Part shown: positions 14,047-15,298 of the stretch, one piece after another | How positions within the stretch are numbered: the first letter of the stretch is position 1 | Layout of the letters: every line of letters starts with the position of its first letter | DNA from: DATBLE01 sp046734335 | Lineage (GTDB): Bacteria > Actinomycetota > Thermoleophilia > Gaiellales > Gaiellaceae | Assembly (NCBI GenBank): GCA_046734335.1 | Contig: JBKPRA010000070.1 | Location: 1-15,298 of the forward strand | DNA: 15,298 bases | Reading direction: 5' to 3' | Program-made: the position numbers and the translations under genes | The notes under the pieces: generated by a model | Told to the model about the DNA's origin: nothing | Database searches by the model: none | What the model saw: only the letters and a program-made list of their open reading frames with translations

Positions 14047-14694
14047 CTAGCCCCGTGCCCGTACCTCCTGCAGGAACTCGGCTCGCAGAGCCGGATCCTC
14101 GAACGCGCCGCGCCAGAAGGTGGTCACGGTCCGCGAGTGCTCCTCGACGCCGCGCATCTGCGTGCACATGTGGGAGGCGGCGAGGTGGACGGCAACGCCG
14201 CGCGGTTCGATCAGCTCGCCCAGCGTGTCGACGATCTGCTCGCCGAGCCGCTCCTGGACGGTGAAGCGGCGCGCGAAGAGGCGCACCAGCCGTGTGAGCT
14301 TGGAGATCCCGATGATCTGCTCACCTGCGATGTAACCGACATGGGCGACGCCGTGGAACGGCAGCGCGTGGTGCTCGCAGAGGCAGACGAAGGAGATCGG
14401 CCCCTCGACGATCTGGCCAGCCAGCCCTGCCGGCAGCTCCGGCGCCTCGCTCGGGAACGAGGTCAGCAGCTTCTCGTCGCCGTCGTACCCCGCGGTCGCA
14501 TCGTGCAGCGCCCGGAGGAAACGCGCCGGCGTCTCGCGCGTGCCCGGCGTGTCCAGATCCATGCCGAACGCCTCGAAGATCTCGCCGATGTGCCGCTCGA
14601 AGCGCCTCCACTCCGCGGGCGAGACGTTGCGGGGCGAGGCGTAGCGATCCGCTTCGGCCTCCTGCCCCAGGTCGACGACTGCTTCCAGTTCCAC
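14047..14694 (-). CDS. folE: GTP cyclohydrolase I (FolE)
   Basis: A 215-residue enzyme that turns GTP into 7,8-dihydroneopterin triphosphate, the first step to folate and pterins. DTPGTRETPARFLRA (48-62) is the family opening. Zinc ligands are in CEHHALPFHG (Cys106, His108/109) and HMCTQMRG (Cys177), and the SKLTRLVR (131-138) and QERLGEQI (147-154) motifs are intact. The frame is open well upstream, inside the next gene, but GTG 14694 is the best start: GGAAGG lies 5 nt before it, and it follows the previous stop by 2 nt (TAGAGGTG). Length agrees with bacterial FolE1. It is co-transcribed with the flanking minus-strand genes. Confidence 0.94.
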   Translation of the reverse strand: MELEAVVDLGQEAEADRYASPRNVSPAEWRRFERHIGEIFEAFGMDLDTPGTRETPARFLRALHDATAGYDGDEKLLTSFPSEAPELPAGLAGQIVEGPISFVCLCEHHALPFHGVAHVGYIAGEQIIGISKLTRLVRLFARRFTVQERLGEQIVDTLGELIEPRGVAVHLAASHMCTQMRGVEEHSRTVTTFWRGAFEDPALRAEFLQEVRARG

Positions 14695-14696
14695 CT

Positions 14697-15298
14697 CTAC
14701 CTTCCGTTTTCGATGTAGGGGCGGAGCAGGAGCTCCCGCCGGATGGCGAGCGGCACGAGCGCGACGGCACAGCCGATCGCCACCCAGGCGTAGACGTCGG
14801 GCGCCCCGGCCGCGAGGCAGACGCCGAGGACCGCGAGCTGCGTGCTCAGCCCGAAGTTGGCCAGCACGGTGACGGTGACGCGGTCGTGGTAGGCCAGCCG
14901 CGCCCGGGGGCTGCGATTGCGGAGCCGCCGCTCCACGAATCCCGCGACCAGCCGGTCCTGCGGTGCGTAGACCGCCGCATAGACTCGCGCGAGCAACCCC
15001 GCGATCCCGCTCGCGGCCGGCATGGGCTCCGCCGGGTCGCCAACCTCGTGCCGGTAGAGCCGCTCGACGTTGTAGTTGACGCCGAGCGCGAGGGTGAGAC
15101 ACAGGAATCCCGCCGCGGCGAGAATCCACCGGCCGGTCGCCCAGCCGATCGCCGTGAAGATCGCCGCGTCGACGGCGAGGTCGGACTCGGAGTCGAGATA
15201 TCTGCCGAACACCGTCACCCGGTCGGTCAGCCGCGCCAGCTGTCCGTCTGCGTTGTCGAGCACCGTCTTCAGCTGGAGGAGCAGCGCAGCAGCGACGA
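14697..15298 (-). CDS. CDP-alcohol phosphatidyltransferase, N-terminus cut by window edge
   Basis: The C-terminal 200 residues of an integral membrane enzyme. The frame remains open to the window edge (VAAALLLQLKTVLDNADG). The signature D-x2-DG-x2-AR-x8-G-x3-D-x3-D is complete as DNADGQLAR...G...D...D, with all the metal- and CDP-binding aspartates. Four or five hydrophobic helices follow. The GTG at 15263 is not the true start, because the conserved helix before the motif lies upstream of it. The class transfers phospho-alcohols from a CDP-activated donor in phospholipid synthesis; the alcohol (inositol phosphate, glycerol phosphate or another) cannot be told from this part. It is upstream of folE with a 2-bp gap, and its 3' end supplies the folE ribosome-binding site. 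Confidence 0.88.
   Translation of the reverse strand, partial: VAAALLLQLKTVLDNADGQLARLTDRVTVFGRYLDSESDLAVDAAIFTAIGWATGRWILAAAGFLCLTLALGVNYNVERLYRHEVGDPAEPMPAASGIAGLLARVYAAVYAPQDRLVAGFVERRLRNRSPRARLAYHDRVTVTVLANFGLSTQLAVLGVCLAAGAPDVYAWVAIGCAVALVPLAIRRELLLRPYIENGR

Noticed and set aside
14695..15129. Long N-terminal extension of FolE (frame open to 15129)
   Set aside because: It reads over the CDP-alcohol phosphatidyltransferase gene in another frame. FolE homology starts after 14694, where a good ribosome-binding site exists.

Overview
This is a high-GC, densely coded window from what looks like a deep-branching actinobacterium, most likely Thermoleophilia (Gaiellales or Solirubrobacterales). 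That placement is inferred from pilin style, leaderless gene starts and domain content; no rRNA or other phylogenetic marker is present. About 13 kb encodes a type IV pilus (T4P) system. The last 2 kb begins an unrelated metabolic operon.

Layout. Positions 1-357 (minus) hold the start of a membrane-anchored protein that runs off the window. Positions 409-2743 (minus) carry two minor-pilin genes: a 582-residue PilX-like protein with a beta-helix-like C-terminus, then a PilV-like prepilin. A third minor prepilin (2812-3447) is divergent on the plus strand. It meets a large polytopic GT-C/PMT-like glycosyltransferase (3470-5527, minus). Two tandem major-pilin paralogues follow (5573-5971 and 6132-6527, both minus), separated by a perfect 13-bp hairpin. 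A divergent 161-bp region then starts a tight plus-strand operon: pilT, pilM, pilN, pilO, a PilP-like gene and pilC (6689-13232). PilC overlaps tail-to-tail with a minus-strand cluster: a RibD C-terminal/DHFR-like reductase, folE, and a partial CDP-alcohol phosphatidyltransferase.

How it fits together. PilT is a retraction ATPase. PilC is the inner-membrane platform. PilM, PilN, PilO and the PilP-like protein form the alignment subcomplex. The pilins and minor pilins build the fibre and tip. The extension ATPase (pilB), prepilin peptidase (pilD) and any secretin are not in this window.

Main observations. (1) Four transcription-unit starts (the 357 minus gene, the 2812 plus minor pilin, the 5527 minus glycosyltransferase and the 6689 plus pilT operon) have a sigma-28 (FliA/WhiG)-like promoter, TAAn-N15/16-GCCGAnnn. 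In three of them the -10 ends exactly 7 nt before the start codon, implying leaderless mRNAs. (2) The major pilin genes instead share another upstream element at matched distance, followed by normal Shine-Dalgarno sites. The system therefore seems to have two promoter classes. (3) PilM has an unusual extension of about 260 residues with three copies of a TSVWKKEI motif at 39-40-residue spacing. (4) PilN, PilO and the PilP-like protein carry long Thr/Pro/Ala-rich segments, and a PMT-like glycosyltransferase lies in the same locus.
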